From contig JAGRJY010000154.1 of NCBI GenBank assembly GCA_020442465.1, positions 1 to 59,767 on the forward strand: a stretch of 59,767 bases of DNA, read 5' to 3'. The DNA is from Lysobacterales bacterium (GTDB lineage Bacteria > Pseudomonadota > Gammaproteobacteria > Xanthomonadales > Xanthomonadaceae). Below, piece by piece: positions 15,754-24,928 of the stretch. The position numbers and the translations under genes are program-made. Every line of letters begins with the position of its first letter. The stretch's first letter is position 1. Below the pieces are notes generated by a model that saw only the letters and a list, made by a program, of their open reading frames with translations, ran no database searches and was not told the DNA's origin.

Positions 15754-15791
15754 GCGATCTCAATGCGCTCGACTTCGTGCACTGAGATCGC
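15754..15791. other. Inverted repeat upstream of GGDEF gene
   Basis: Perfect 9-bp arms GCGATCTCA / TGAGATCGC around a 20-nt spacer, about 120 bp upstream of the diguanylate cyclase start. It could be an operator or a hairpin. The rest of 15637-15885 shows no gene. Confidence 0.4.
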
Positions 15792-15885
15792 ATGTCGACC
15801 TGCACGTCGCCACGCAGGAGTGAGCTTGCCTGAGCCTCGCGATAGCTCGAGATGCGATGCGGCGCGGCGTACTGCCGCATGGGGT

Positions 15886-16020
15886 GATCCTGCTCAGAGC
15901 GATCCTGCTCAGAGCGATCCTGTTTGGAGCGATCCTGTTTGGAGCGATCCCGTTTGGAGGGATCCTGCTCAGAGTGGTCCTGCTCAGAGTGATCCTGTTC
16001 GGGCCATACCGTTCAGAGCG
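15886..16020. repeat. 15-bp tandem repeat (minisatellite), about nine units
   Basis: Units GATCCTGCTCAGAGC and GATCCTGTTTGGAGC alternate in blocks from 15886 to 16005, with a degraded ninth unit to 16020. Because the period is a multiple of three, all frames stay open and give five-residue repeats (for example ILLRA/ILFGA on plus), but no frame has a convincing start or known product. I regard it as non-coding. It lies between the GGDEF and TauE genes. Confidence 0.85.
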
Positions 16021-16125
16021 ATTCAGTACGGAGGGAAGCTGCCTGATCGCCTACCAGACTGGCTGGCGACGGATCGTCCGATCGGCGCGCACCCGTGCTC
16101 GCGACCCCGTTGGCGATAGAATCCT

Positions 16126-16920
16126 TCAGCCCGAAAGCGCGAGCTGCAGCGCCACGGCCAGCAGCAGAAACGCGAAGATGCGCTTCAGCCACGGTCCGCC
16201 GATCGCGTGCGCCAACCGCGCACCCAGTGGCGCGACCAGCACCGACGCCAGGGCGATACCCAGCGCAGCGGGCAGGAACACATAACCCACCGATCCATCG
16301 GGCATGCTGCCCGCGGGCGGATGCAGCCACGCATAGCTGACCGCGCTGGCCAAGCCGATCGCCACGCCGCAGGCCGATGAGGACCCGACCGCGCGCACCG
16401 GGCTGGCGCCCAGCGAGATCAACAGCGGCACGGTCATGCTGCCGCCGCCGATGCCGACCAGCGCCGAGATGGCGCCGATCAACCCACCGGCGCCGAGCAG
16501 CCACGGCGACTTCGGTTCGTGGCTGTCGGCCGCCGCGCGCGGCTGACCGAACAGAAGCTGGGTGGCCGCCAGGGCACAGAACACCGCCACGCCCCAGCGC
16601 AGCCAGTCGCCGCTGAGCAGGCCGGCCACCTGTCCGCCCACGGCGCCGCCGACCAGCAGGCCGGGCACGAGTCGAGCCACGCTCGGCCACATCACGCTGC
16701 CGCGCTGAGCATGCGCGCGCGCTGACGACAGTGCGGTGACCACGATGCTCGCCAGCGAGGTGGCCAACGCAGCATGCATGACCTGCTCGGGATGCACGCC
16801 CTGCAGCGGCAGCAGCGCCACCAGGGCCGCGACCAGGACGAGTCCACCGCCGACGCCGAGCAGGCCGGCAAGCAGACCTGCCACGGCACCCAGCATCGGA
16901 TAGACCAACCACCAGAGCAT
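16126..16920 (-). CDS. TauE/SafE (UPF0721) family membrane permease
   Basis: A 264-residue integral membrane protein with about eight helices in two homologous halves. Each half begins with a glycine-rich signature: GLLAGLLGVGGGLVLV (about residues 14-29) and GAISALVGIGGGSMTVPLL (about 149-167). The family exports sulfite, sulfoacetate or other small anions. The substrate here is unknown and no sulfur genes are adjacent. The ATG at 16920 with GAGGGAAGGG upstream is preferred over an unsupported extension to 17367. It is divergent from the lytic transglycosylase gene. Confidence 0.92.
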   Translation of the reverse strand: MLWWLVYPMLGAVAGLLAGLLGVGGGLVLVAALVALLPLQGVHPEQVMHAALATSLASIVVTALSSARAHAQRGSVMWPSVARLVPGLLVGGAVGGQVAGLLSGDWLRWGVAVFCALAATQLLFGQPRAAADSHEPKSPWLLGAGGLIGAISALVGIGGGSMTVPLLISLGASPVRAVGSSSACGVAIGLASAVSYAWLHPPAGSMPDGSVGYVFLPAALGIALASVLVAPLGARLAHAIGGPWLKRIFAFLLLAVALQLALSG

Positions 16921-17103
16921 CCCTTCCCTCGCATGCGTAGTTGTCGACGAAGACGCGTGCCGCCCGCCTGTCCATGATGGCCGATCCAAGCGCGAATCGG
17001 CCGGGCGCGAACGGCATGGCTGCAGGACGACCCGGGCGCCCGCAGCTGAACGCCGCCTGCGTCGCGCCATCGCGCGCGCGCAGGGCAAAGATAGACTATG
17101 CGC

Positions 17104-19074
17104 ATGTCCCGCACGATTCCGACCTTCGTTCTTGGATTCCTCGTCCTGCTGGCCGCCGACGAGGCCCTGTCGGCACCCGCGCCAAGCCTGGCAGACCGAC
17201 GCGACGCTTTTCGTCAGGCGCTGGAACAGGCCGAGCGGGGAAAGTTGGCCGCGCCGCCGCGTAGCCTGGTGGACCATCCTCTGGCGGCGTACCTCGAGCT
17301 CGCCCGGCTTCGACACAAACCCGAAGCTCTGACCGCAAAGCAGGTGTCGACCTTTGTCGCGCGCCACGCCGATTCGCCGGTGTCAGACCTTCTGCAGCGC
17401 GTGTGGTGGGACGAACTTGCCCGACGCCAGGACTGGCCCGGCTGGTTGGCGGCCGACGTGCCGCTCGACGACGACGAGCGCCGCTGCGTGCAGGCGCGGG
17501 CGCTGTATGGCACCGGCAAACGGGAAGCGGCGACGCCGCTCGCCACCCAGCTCTGGTTGCGCGGCGATTCGGCGCCGTCGGCGTGCGACGCAGTGTTCGC
17601 CGAGATGGCGCGCACCGGCGGACTGAACCCCTCGCTTCGCCAGCAGCGGATCGCCCTCGCCGCCGAGGCCGGCCGCCCCTCGCTGATGCGCTACCTCGCG
17701 CGCCCGCTGGACAAGGCGGCGCAGTCGCGCAGCGAACGCTTCGCCGCGTTCATCGAGAAACCGGACGAGCGCGCCGCGAACTGGCCCGCGGACGCCGACA
17801 ACGCCCGCATCGTCATGGCCGGACTCCGTCGTCTTGCACGCAGCGATCCGGCACGCGCCGAGGCACTGCTCGACCGGCTGGCCAAGCCGGCGCGGCTCGA
17901 TGCCGACCAGCGCGGCAGCGTGCTCGCCGCGGTGGCGCTGTGGAGTGCGGCGTCCTATGACGCCGAGTCGGCACGTCGCTTCAAGCGCGTGCCGGCGGCA
18001 GCGTTCGACCCGCAGCTGCACGAGTGGCGCGTCCGCGAGGCCTTGGCACGCGATGCATTCGCCGAGGCGCGCGACGCCATCGCGCGTATGCCCGCCGAGC
18101 TCGCCGCCGAGCCGCGATGGCGCTACGTCGCCGCACGCATGGACCGCGCGCTCGGCCAGCCGGTGGCCGCCGCGGCGGCATTCGACGCCCTGGCGGACGA
18201 AGCCCACTATCACGGTTTTCTCGCCGCCGACCAGCTGCAGCAGCCCTATGCCCTGTGCCCGCGCGAGCCGCTCGACGACATGGCCATGCGCGACGGCGTC
18301 GCCGCGCGCGAGGGCTTCGTGCGCGCGCTGGAGCTGCACGCCCTCACCCAACACCGCTACGCCCTGCTGGAATGGAACCGGCTGCGTGCCTCGCTCGACC
18401 CCGATCGCCGACGCATCGCTACCGCCTTGGCGATCAAGGCGGGATGGACCGACCGCTCGGTGTTCGACCTCAACAGCGGCGACGACCTGCAGTTCTACTC
18501 GCTGCGATTTCCGCTCGCGCACAAGCGTCATCTGACCCAGGAGGCGGAAGACCGCGGCCTCGACCCCGCCTGGATCGCCGCACTCATTCGCGCGGAAAGT
18601 GCCTGGCAGCCGACGGTGCGTTCGCACGCAAATGCCTACGGCCTGATGCAGCTGCTGCCCGCCACCGGACAAGCCAAGGCGCGCCAGCTCGGGATCAGCT
18701 GGCGCGGCTCACGCACCCTGTTCGACGCGCGCAAGAACATCACCCTGGGCACGGCCTACCTCGCCGACATGCTCGACCAGCGCGGTGGTCAGCCCTATCT
18801 CGCCACCGCCGCCTACAACGCCGGGCCGGCCCCGGTGTCGCGCTGGCAGCGGCAGCGTCCGGCCAAGGACGCCGACTTGTGGATCGAGACGATTCCCTAT
18901 CGGGAGACGCGCGAGTACGTCGCCCGGGTGATGGCCTTCAGCGCGATCTACGACTGGCGGCTCGGTCGCGATGCCTACCCGATTTCGGCCCGCCTGATCG
19001 GCCAGCCGGATACCCAGCGTCCGCGACGCGTGTTCCAATGTCCGTCCGATCTGCAACAGGCAGCCTCTCCATGA
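17104..19074 (+). CDS. slt: Soluble lytic murein transglycosylase
   Basis: A periplasmic enzyme that cleaves peptidoglycan between MurNAc and GlcNAc with 1,6-anhydro ring formation. It is about 656 residues: a signal peptide, a long superhelical U-domain of helical repeats (to about 440), then a C-terminal goose-lysozyme-like SLT domain. The catalytic glutamate lies in IRAESAW (near residue 498), followed by AYGLMQLLPATG and AAYNAGPAPV. The ATG at 17104 is favoured because TAGACT (17092-17097) looks like a -10 box that would place the transcript start on it; an in-frame ATG at 17098 is the alternative. It overlaps the next gene by ATGA. Confidence 0.93.
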   Translation: MSRTIPTFVLGFLVLLAADEALSAPAPSLADRRDAFRQALEQAERGKLAAPPRSLVDHPLAAYLELARLRHKPEALTAKQVSTFVARHADSPVSDLLQRVWWDELARRQDWPGWLAADVPLDDDERRCVQARALYGTGKREAATPLATQLWLRGDSAPSACDAVFAEMARTGGLNPSLRQQRIALAAEAGRPSLMRYLARPLDKAAQSRSERFAAFIEKPDERAANWPADADNARIVMAGLRRLARSDPARAEALLDRLAKPARLDADQRGSVLAAVALWSAASYDAESARRFKRVPAAAFDPQLHEWRVREALARDAFAEARDAIARMPAELAAEPRWRYVAARMDRALGQPVAAAAAFDALADEAHYHGFLAADQLQQPYALCPREPLDDMAMRDGVAAREGFVRALELHALTQHRYALLEWNRLRASLDPDRRRIATALAIKAGWTDRSVFDLNSGDDLQFYSLRFPLAHKRHLTQEAEDRGLDPAWIAALIRAESAWQPTVRSHANAYGLMQLLPATGQAKARQLGISWRGSRTLFDARKNITLGTAYLADMLDQRGGQPYLATAAYNAGPAPVSRWQRQRPAKDADLWIETIPYRETREYVARVMAFSAIYDWRLGRDAYPISARLIGQPDTQRPRRVFQCPSDLQQAASP

Positions 19075-20015
19075 CCGCAGGCAAGCGTGTCGTCGTGCTC
19101 GGCGGCAGCGGTTTCGTCGGTCGTCACCTGGTGGCCCGGCTGCGCGCCGCGGGGCACGCGGTGACCGTACTCAGCCGCAACGGCCACCTCTGCCGCCACA
19201 CCGCGGTGGAACCGGGTGTTCCAGTCGTCACGCTCGACGTCTACGACCCGGATGCGCTGGCACGGGCTTTCGTCGGCGCCGACGCGGCGGTCAACCTGGT
19301 CGGCATTCTCAACGAACCCGGCTTCGGCGGCAGCGGCTTCGAGCGCGCCCACGTGGTGCTCACAAGCCACGTGATCAGCGCCTGCCTGCAATCGGGCACG
19401 CGACGGCTGCTGCAGATGAGCGCCCTGAATGCCGGCCGCGGCAGCTCGCACTACTTGAGAACGCGCGGCATCGCCGAATCGCGCGTGCGTGAATCGGGCC
19501 TGGACTGGACGATCTTCCAGCCCTCGGTCATCTTCGGCCGCGGCGATGGCCTGTTCCAGCGTTTCGCCGCCTTGCTGCGCATCGCACCGGTTCTGCCGCT
19601 GGCCAAACCGGACGCACGCTTCGCGCCGGTCTATGTCGGCGACGTGGCCGAGGCGATCACCCAGTGCCTCGCGCGTCCGCAGACGGTCGGCCAGTGCTTC
19701 GAGCTGTATGGCGACCAGGTGCTGCGCCTGCGCGAGATCGTCAGCTACACCGCGCGCTGCATGGGACTGCGGCGCTGGGTCATCGGCCTGCCGGACTGGG
19801 CTGCGCGCATGCAGGCCATGCTGATGGACTTCGTGCCCGGCAAACCGTTCTCGACCGACAACTACCGTTCGCTTCAGGTCGACTCGGTCGGCGGCGTCGA
19901 TGGCCTGTTCCAGCTCGGCATCGCCAAGACGCCGATCGATGCCGTCGTGCCGCCACTGCTCGGCCATGCCGGAAGGCAGGTCGAGCTCGACGCCCTGCGC
20001 GCCCGCCTGCGGTGA
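19071..20015 (+). CDS. NDUFA9-like NAD(P)-binding reductase/epimerase (atypical SDR)
   Basis: A 314-residue atypical short-chain dehydrogenase. The N-terminal Rossmann motif is [10 protein letters not shown] (about residues 10-19) and NLVGILN is near 79-85. The family resembles the complex I accessory subunit NDUFA9 and bacterial NAD-dependent epimerases of unknown substrate. The usual Y-x3-K is replaced by YLRTRGIAE, typical of this branch. The start overlaps the slt stop (ATGA) and its stop overlaps the cca start (GTGA), so the three genes are translationally coupled. The role is not known. Confidence 0.85.
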   Translation: MTAGKRVVVLGGSGFVGRHLVARLRAAGHAVTVLSRNGHLCRHTAVEPGVPVVTLDVYDPDALARAFVGADAAVNLVGILNEPGFGGSGFERAHVVLTSHVISACLQSGTRRLLQMSALNAGRGSSHYLRTRGIAESRVRESGLDWTIFQPSVIFGRGDGLFQRFAALLRIAPVLPLAKPDARFAPVYVGDVAEAITQCLARPQTVGQCFELYGDQVLRLREIVSYTARCMGLRRWVIGLPDWAARMQAMLMDFVPGKPFSTDNYRSLQVDSVGGVDGLFQLGIAKTPIDAVVPPLLGHAGRQVELDALRARLR

Positions 20016-21265
20016 CATCGGTCCCCGGAACCCGCTATCTCGTCGGCGGTGCGGTGCGCGACACCCTGTTGGGTCGCGCCCAGAGTGACCGCGACTGGGT
20101 CGTGGTGGGCGCGACGCCCGAGGCGATGCGCGCAGCAGGCTTCATCGCCGTGGGCCGGGACTTTCCCGTCTTCCTGCACCCGCACAGCGGCGAGGAGCAC
20201 GCGCTCGCGCGCACCGAACGCAAGAGCGGCGCCGGCTACCGCGGGTTCGTCGTGCACGCCGCGCCCGACGTCAGCCTCGAAGAAGACCTGCGTCGCCGCG
20301 ACTTCACCGTCAATGCCATCGCCCAGGCCGAGGATGGCAGCCTGGTCGACCCCTTCGGCGGCCAGGCCGATCTCGACGCCAGGCTGCTGCGTCACGTTTC
20401 GGATGCCTTCGTCGAAGACCCGGTGCGCATCCTGCGTGCCGCTCGCTTCATGGCGCGCTGGGCAGATCTCGGTTTCCGCATCGCCGACGACACCCGTGCG
20501 CTGATGAAGCAGATGGTTGAGCGCGGCGAGGTCGATCATCTGGTTCCCGAGCGCATCTGGCAGGAGATCGGCAAGGGACTGACCGAGGCGCGTCCGTCCG
20601 CCATGCTGCGCACGCTGCGTGATTGCGACGCGCTGGCGCGCGTGCTGCCCGAAGTGGACGCACTGTACGGGGTCGAGCAGCGTGCCGAGTATCACCCCGA
20701 GATCGACACCGGCGTGCATACCGAGATGGTGCTGGACATGTGCGCGCGCCTGGTGCCGGGAGACGCCCTGATCGGCTTCTGCGGGCTCACCCACGATCTC
20801 GGCAAGGCACTGACGCCGGTGGACGTGCGTCCGAAGCACATCGGACACGAGCAATCCGGATTGGCACCCCTGCGCGCGCTGGCGGCGCGCCTGCGTGTGC
20901 CCGCCGAATACCTGGCCGTGGCCGAGATCGTCTGCCGCGAGCATCTCAACGTGCACCGGTTGGACGAGATGCGTGCCGACACCGTGCTCAAGCTGATCGA
21001 GCGCTGCGACGGTTTTCGCCGCCCGGAACGCATCGCCCAGCTCGGATGGGCCTGCGAAGCCGACAAGCGCGGCCGTCTGGGAATGAGCGACTGCGCGTAT
21101 CCATCGCGCCCGCTGCTCGCACGCATGCACGCCGCGGCCCTTGCGGTGCAGGCGCGCGACCTTCCCCTGCAGCACCTCAGCGGGCCCGCGATCGGCGATG
21201 CGTTGCGCCGCGCGCGGGTCGCGGCGATCAAGGCCGCGCGGGCCGGAGATGACGGCCAGGCTTGA
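20012..21265 (+). CDS. cca: Multifunctional CCA-adding tRNA nucleotidyltransferase
   Basis: Adds or repairs the 3' CCA of tRNAs. The 417-residue class II enzyme has the nucleotidyltransferase motif [10 protein letters not shown] (12-21), the [12 protein letters not shown] region, and the [11 protein letters not shown] neck motif near 96-106. A C-terminal HD phosphohydrolase domain (HDLGKALTP) is typical of the gammaproteobacterial multifunctional form. The start is GTG at 20012, overlapping the previous stop by GTGA. Length agrees with E. coli Cca (about 412). Confidence 0.95.
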   Translation: MTSVPGTRYLVGGAVRDTLLGRAQSDRDWVVVGATPEAMRAAGFIAVGRDFPVFLHPHSGEEHALARTERKSGAGYRGFVVHAAPDVSLEEDLRRRDFTVNAIAQAEDGSLVDPFGGQADLDARLLRHVSDAFVEDPVRILRAARFMARWADLGFRIADDTRALMKQMVERGEVDHLVPERIWQEIGKGLTEARPSAMLRTLRDCDALARVLPEVDALYGVEQRAEYHPEIDTGVHTEMVLDMCARLVPGDALIGFCGLTHDLGKALTPVDVRPKHIGHEQSGLAPLRALAARLRVPAEYLAVAEIVCREHLNVHRLDEMRADTVLKLIERCDGFRRPERIAQLGWACEADKRGRLGMSDCAYPSRPLLARMHAAALAVQARDLPLQHLSGPAIGDALRRARVAAIKAARAGDDGQA

Positions 21266-21292
21266 GGCGCAGTCGTCCGCGCCGAGGCGGCG

Positions 21293-22471
21293 CTACAGGC
21301 GCGCGCTCATGTCCCCGAACGCAAACAGCGAGCTGGCATCGACGCCACGCTGCAGGCCCATGACCTTGAAACGCTCGCCCATTTCGCCAGGCAGGGTGAG
21401 CTTGCGAACTTCCTCGTTGCGCACGCGGGTCGCGCGTTCGTCGAGGCTCGAGTTGGTCAGCTCCTGCTCCAGACCGTTGGCAAGCAGGAAATTGGCCTGC
21501 GAGCAGTAGCCGGCCAGGTCCAGTCCGGCGAGGTGGGCCGACTCGGCCACGTGGGAGAAGTCGACGAAGCTGCTGATGTCGGTGAGCCCGGGCCAGTGAA
21601 ACGGCTGGTTGTGGGCGCGGTGCCGGTAGTGGCAGATCAGGGTGCCGTCGCGCCGGTCGGCGAGGTAGTACTCGCGCCGGTTGTAGCCGTAGTCGACGAA
21701 CAGCGCCAGGCCGCGTTCCAGCGAGGCAGTGACCGCTTTCAGCCACCACGGCAGCTGCAGCAGCACCTCGGAGCGATAGCCGGCGGGGAACGCCGCATTG
21801 CGTGCCTTTTCGATCGCTCGCACGGCGCGCGTCAGCATGTCGATGGCCGGACGCTCGAAGCGCTCGAAACGGTTCTCGTTCCAGCGCACGCATTCTTCCC
21901 AGACCTGGCCGTCGCGAACCTGGAACCGCGTGATCGGCAGCGCATCGAGCACTTCGTTGGCGAACAGCACGCCCCGCCACGGGTGCTCGGGCACACCGTC
22001 AAGCCAGCCGAGGCGCGCAAAGAGGTCGGCCGGCAGGCGCGCCTTCAGTCGTTCCTGCTGGCGTGCACGCAGGTCGGCACTGGGCTCGAGGATGAGATAG
22101 CGATCGGGCAAACGTCCGAGCTCGTGCAGATGGCGCAACGCATGCTCGGCCATCGCGCCGCTGCCGCCACCCAGCTCCACCCAGTCCCAGGCTTCGTTGA
22201 GTTTCGAGGCAACCCGCACCCCGGCCTGGGCCATGCATCGGGCAAACAGCGGGCCGAGCTCGGGCGCGGTCACGAAGTCGCCGGCCGGGCCGAACTTGGT
22301 GGAACCGGCGCTGTAATAGCCGAGCCCGGGCGCATACAGCGCCAACTCCATGAAGCGCGAGAACGGGATCGTGCCGCCAGCGTCCTGGATGTCCTTGAGG
22401 ATGTGCGCGGTCAGCACATCGCTGTGTCGACGCGCCTCATCGCTGGGATCAGGCAGACTCAGGGGAATCAA
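21293..22471 (-). CDS. MidA/NDUFAF7-like SAM-dependent methyltransferase
   Basis: A 392-residue COG1565-type methyltransferase. FMELALYAPGLGYYS (about residues 40-54) and the SAM-binding VELGGGSGAMAEHALR (about 97-112) are diagnostic, followed by ANEVLDALP near 171. Mitochondrial NDUFAF7 methylates a complex I subunit; the bacterial substrate is unknown. It is convergent with cca, and its 5' end faces the folM-like gene across a 166-bp divergent region. Confidence 0.9.
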   Translation of the reverse strand: MIPLSLPDPSDEARRHSDVLTAHILKDIQDAGGTIPFSRFMELALYAPGLGYYSAGSTKFGPAGDFVTAPELGPLFARCMAQAGVRVASKLNEAWDWVELGGGSGAMAEHALRHLHELGRLPDRYLILEPSADLRARQQERLKARLPADLFARLGWLDGVPEHPWRGVLFANEVLDALPITRFQVRDGQVWEECVRWNENRFERFERPAIDMLTRAVRAIEKARNAAFPAGYRSEVLLQLPWWLKAVTASLERGLALFVDYGYNRREYYLADRRDGTLICHYRHRAHNQPFHWPGLTDISSFVDFSHVAESAHLAGLDLAGYCSQANFLLANGLEQELTNSSLDERATRVRNEEVRKLTLPGEMGERFKVMGLQRGVDASSLFAFGDMSARL

Positions 22472-22637
22472 AGGGGGTCGGCTCGCAAGGCTGGCTGTTG
22501 TCCAAGCATAATCCCAGTGCGCCGCAACAACCTATTTCATCCTGCCCTTGGGGGCACGCGCCGGTCCTTTCGTCCAGTCAGCCGGTACGCGAACGGCCGA
22601 CGGCTGGCCACTCCAGGGCCCCTGAAGGAGTGCCAGC

Positions 22638-23381
22638 GTGGACCAAGAGCAACCGCGGGTCGCACTGATCACCGGCGCCGCACGCCGCGTCGGCGCGGAC
22701 ATCGCGCGCCGCCTGCACGCAGCGGGCTGGAACCTCGCGCTGCACTACCGCCGTGGCGGGGACGCCATGACGCGCTTGCTGGCCGAGCTGAATGCAGCGC
22801 GCGCCGACAGCGCGGCGGCGTGGCCGGCCGAGTTGGCAGAGTTCGATCGACTGCCGGAGCTCGTCGCCCTGGCCGTGGGGCGATTCGGCCAGCTGGACGC
22901 GCTGGTGAACAACGCGTCGGCGTTCTACCCCACGTCCGTCGGCAGCATCACACCCGACCAATGGGACGACCTGTTCGCCGCCAACGCGCGCGCGCCGCTG
23001 TTCCTGTGCCAGGCCGCCGCACCGCACCTGCGCGCGCGCGGCGGGGCCATCGTCAACCTGGTCGATATCTATGCCGAGCGGCCCCTGGCCGGCCACACCG
23101 TGTATTGCATGGCCAAGGCGGCCCTGGTGATGGCGACACGCTCCCTGGCGATCGAACTCGGGCCGGACATACGGGTGAACGCGGTCGCGCCCGGCGCCGT
23201 GCTGTGGCCCGAGTCGGGCAAGGACTACGCCGACCAGCAGCAGCTTGTCGCCAGCACCGCGCTGAAATGCAGCGGCAGCCCCGGCGATGTGGCCGAAGCG
23301 GTGCGTTGGCTGCTGGAAGATGCACACCACTGCAGCGGCGAGATCATCCGCGTCGACGGCGGCCGCCACCTGAACATGTAG
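22638..23381 (+). CDS. Pteridine reductase (FolM-like SDR)
   Basis: A 247-residue short-chain dehydrogenase with the TGAARRVG motif (residues 11-18; the TGx3RxG pattern marks pteridine/dihydromonapterin reductases), VNNASAFYP near 93-101 and catalytic YCMAK near 156. It probably reduces dihydropteridines (dihydromonapterin or dihydrofolate) with NADPH. The start is GTG with GGAG eight bases before. It belongs thematically with folK and folB in this region but is on the opposite strand. Confidence 0.87.
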   Translation: MDQEQPRVALITGAARRVGADIARRLHAAGWNLALHYRRGGDAMTRLLAELNAARADSAAAWPAELAEFDRLPELVALAVGRFGQLDALVNNASAFYPTSVGSITPDQWDDLFAANARAPLFLCQAAAPHLRARGGAIVNLVDIYAERPLAGHTVYCMAKAALVMATRSLAIELGPDIRVNAVAPGAVLWPESGKDYADQQQLVASTALKCSGSPGDVAEAVRWLLEDAHHCSGEIIRVDGGRHLNM

Positions 23382-23479
23382 TTGGCCCGACCAGCGAGCG
23401 CGACGCCTGGCCCAACCGAACGCGGACCGCGCGCGTACGCCCTCCGACCAGCGAACCGCGCCCCGGGGCGCTGCGCCAA

Positions 23480-24328
23480 TTACCTGGAAGCGAACGCCTG
23501 CTCGAGCAGCTTCGGCTCGAAGGGCGGCGGCAGACTGGCCCCGCTGGCATAGCGATACAGCACCGCCGAGTAGATGGCCGAGAGCGCGGACTGGATCAGC
23601 CCGATCACCAGCACGGCGAGCACCGTCATCACCACGCACACGACGCCAAGCGCCATCATGCCGCTCACGAAAGCCAGCGCCGACGCCGCCACCCCGACGA
23701 TGATGGTGCCGAACACGGCGAGGCCGCCGACCACGCCGATGCCGCCGTTGCCGATCAGGTTCTCACCCCAGGTCTTGCGCAGCAGTTTCGCGCTCTCCTT
23801 CAGCGCATCGACCGGACCGATGCGCTGGCTGACCAGCACCGGCACGACGAGGAAGGTCGCCACGGTCCAGGCCATGCCCAGCAGCCCGGAGATCCAGCGA
23901 CCCAGCGCACCCGAGCGTTCGCGCACCATCTGCAGGACCAGGCCGACGGTGGCGGCGATGGCGGCGTAGCCGAAGATCATTCCCACCCGCGACATCGCGA
24001 TGCGCAGTCCGTCCGCCACGCTCGGGTTGCCGCCGTCCAGGCGGATCATCGCCGCACCGACCAGGGCGGAATTGAAGAAGAAGATGACGAAGTAGTTCAC
24101 CAGGTAGAACCCGAACATCCAGACCAGCATCGGCCAGGACATCTCTTCGTAGCCCGCGGCACGCGGATCCACACCCTGCAGCAGCACGACCGGCCCGACG
24201 AAGGTGATCAGCACCAGCAGCGCGGCGACCGAGCTCAGCAGCGGAAACACCAGCAGTTCGCTGTCGGAGCGCAGCACCGACGCGCTGGCCTTGATCAATG
24301 ACCAACTGCGCGAAAACTTGGCGAACAT
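23480..24328 (-). CDS. Multi-pass membrane protein, DUF6159-like
   Basis: A 282-residue membrane protein with about six hydrophobic helices. The N-terminus FSRSWSLIKASASVLRSDSELLVFPLLS precedes the first helix (written here only for orientation in parts: residues 5-20 amphipathic, 24-44 hydrophobic). The C-terminus SAIYSAVLYRYA plus a short cytoplasmic tail fits families annotated as DUF6159. Function unknown. It has a strong ribosome binding site (GGAGGAAGG). It is last in the tsaD-folB-mscS-folK direction, about 95 bp after folK. Confidence 0.75.
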   Translation of the reverse strand: MFAKFSRSWSLIKASASVLRSDSELLVFPLLSSVAALLVLITFVGPVVLLQGVDPRAAGYEEMSWPMLVWMFGFYLVNYFVIFFFNSALVGAAMIRLDGGNPSVADGLRIAMSRVGMIFGYAAIAATVGLVLQMVRERSGALGRWISGLLGMAWTVATFLVVPVLVSQRIGPVDALKESAKLLRKTWGENLIGNGGIGVVGGLAVFGTIIVGVAASALAFVSGMMALGVVCVVMTVLAVLVIGLIQSALSAIYSAVLYRYASGASLPPPFEPKLLEQAFASR

Positions 24329-24423
24329 GGGCCTTCCTCCGGGCGAATGAAGCGACGATGACACCTCGCGCCATTATGCGCTCGACGCCTTGACGCGACA
24401 GCGTACTCGGCGTGACGTCTCTC

Positions 24424-24897
24424 CTACGCGGCCTGCAGCGTGCCGAAATCCGGATGGGCTGACCAGAGCTCGGCGAGGGGACGCCGACGCACGGGGTCGA
24501 CGAAGCCGGGGGCGATCTCGGCGAGCGGACCGAGCACGAAGGCGTGCTCCAGCTCGGGACGCGGCAGCTGCAGGTGACCGGCGCCGGTCATCACCCGGTC
24601 GTCGAAGTAGACGATGTCGATATCCAGCGTGCGCGAGGAAAAGCGCGGCCCGCCCCGCCGTCGGCCCAGCTCCGCCTCGAGACGATGCAACCACTGGTTC
24701 AGATCGTCCGGCTCGAGATCGCTGTCGATGATCGCGGCTGCATTGAGAAAGTCGGCGCCGTCGAATCCCACCGCAGCGGTACGGTAGTAGCGCGAGACGA
24801 CGACGGACGGGAAACGCCGGCGCAGCGCGGCGACGGCCTGGTCCAGGTGCGTGCGGGGTTCGATGTTCGAACCCAGGCTGAGCAATGCCTGGCCCAT
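24424..24897 (-). CDS. folK: 6-hydroxymethyl-7,8-dihydropterin pyrophosphokinase
   Basis: HPPK transfers pyrophosphate from ATP to 6-hydroxymethyl-dihydropterin in folate synthesis. The 157-residue protein begins LLSLGSNIEPRTHL (family N-terminus) and contains SSRTLDIDIVYFDD (about 93-106) with the Mg2+-binding aspartates and LPRPELEHAFVLGPLAEI downstream. The ATG at 24897 is chosen, 31 bp after the mscS stop. folB lies two genes upstream, so both are likely in one transcript. Confidence 0.95.
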   Translation of the reverse strand: MGQALLSLGSNIEPRTHLDQAVAALRRRFPSVVVSRYYRTAAVGFDGADFLNAAAIIDSDLEPDDLNQWLHRLEAELGRRRGGPRFSSRTLDIDIVYFDDRVMTGAGHLQLPRPELEHAFVLGPLAEIAPGFVDPVRRRPLAELWSAHPDFGTLQAA

Positions 24898-24928
24898 GCT
24901 CAGCGAGCGCCGGGCCGACGGCGTGCGC

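Noticed and set aside
15886..16020. CRISPR array
   Set aside because: Units are contiguous 15-mers without unique spacers, and there are no cas genes.
15857..16285. ORF with pentapeptide repeats ILLRA/ILFGA
   Set aside because: It stays open only because the 15-bp repeat period is a multiple of three. It has no ribosome binding site and runs into the tail of the TauE gene in antisense.
16921..17367. N-terminal extension of the TauE/SafE protein
   Set aside because: It overlaps the slt start on the other strand, and the ATG at 16920 has a strong ribosome binding site and starts the first helix.
21533..24301. 922-codon plus-strand open frame
   Set aside because: It spans two real genes on different strands (the MidA-like and folM-like genes) and the DUF6159-like gene; low-complexity translation.
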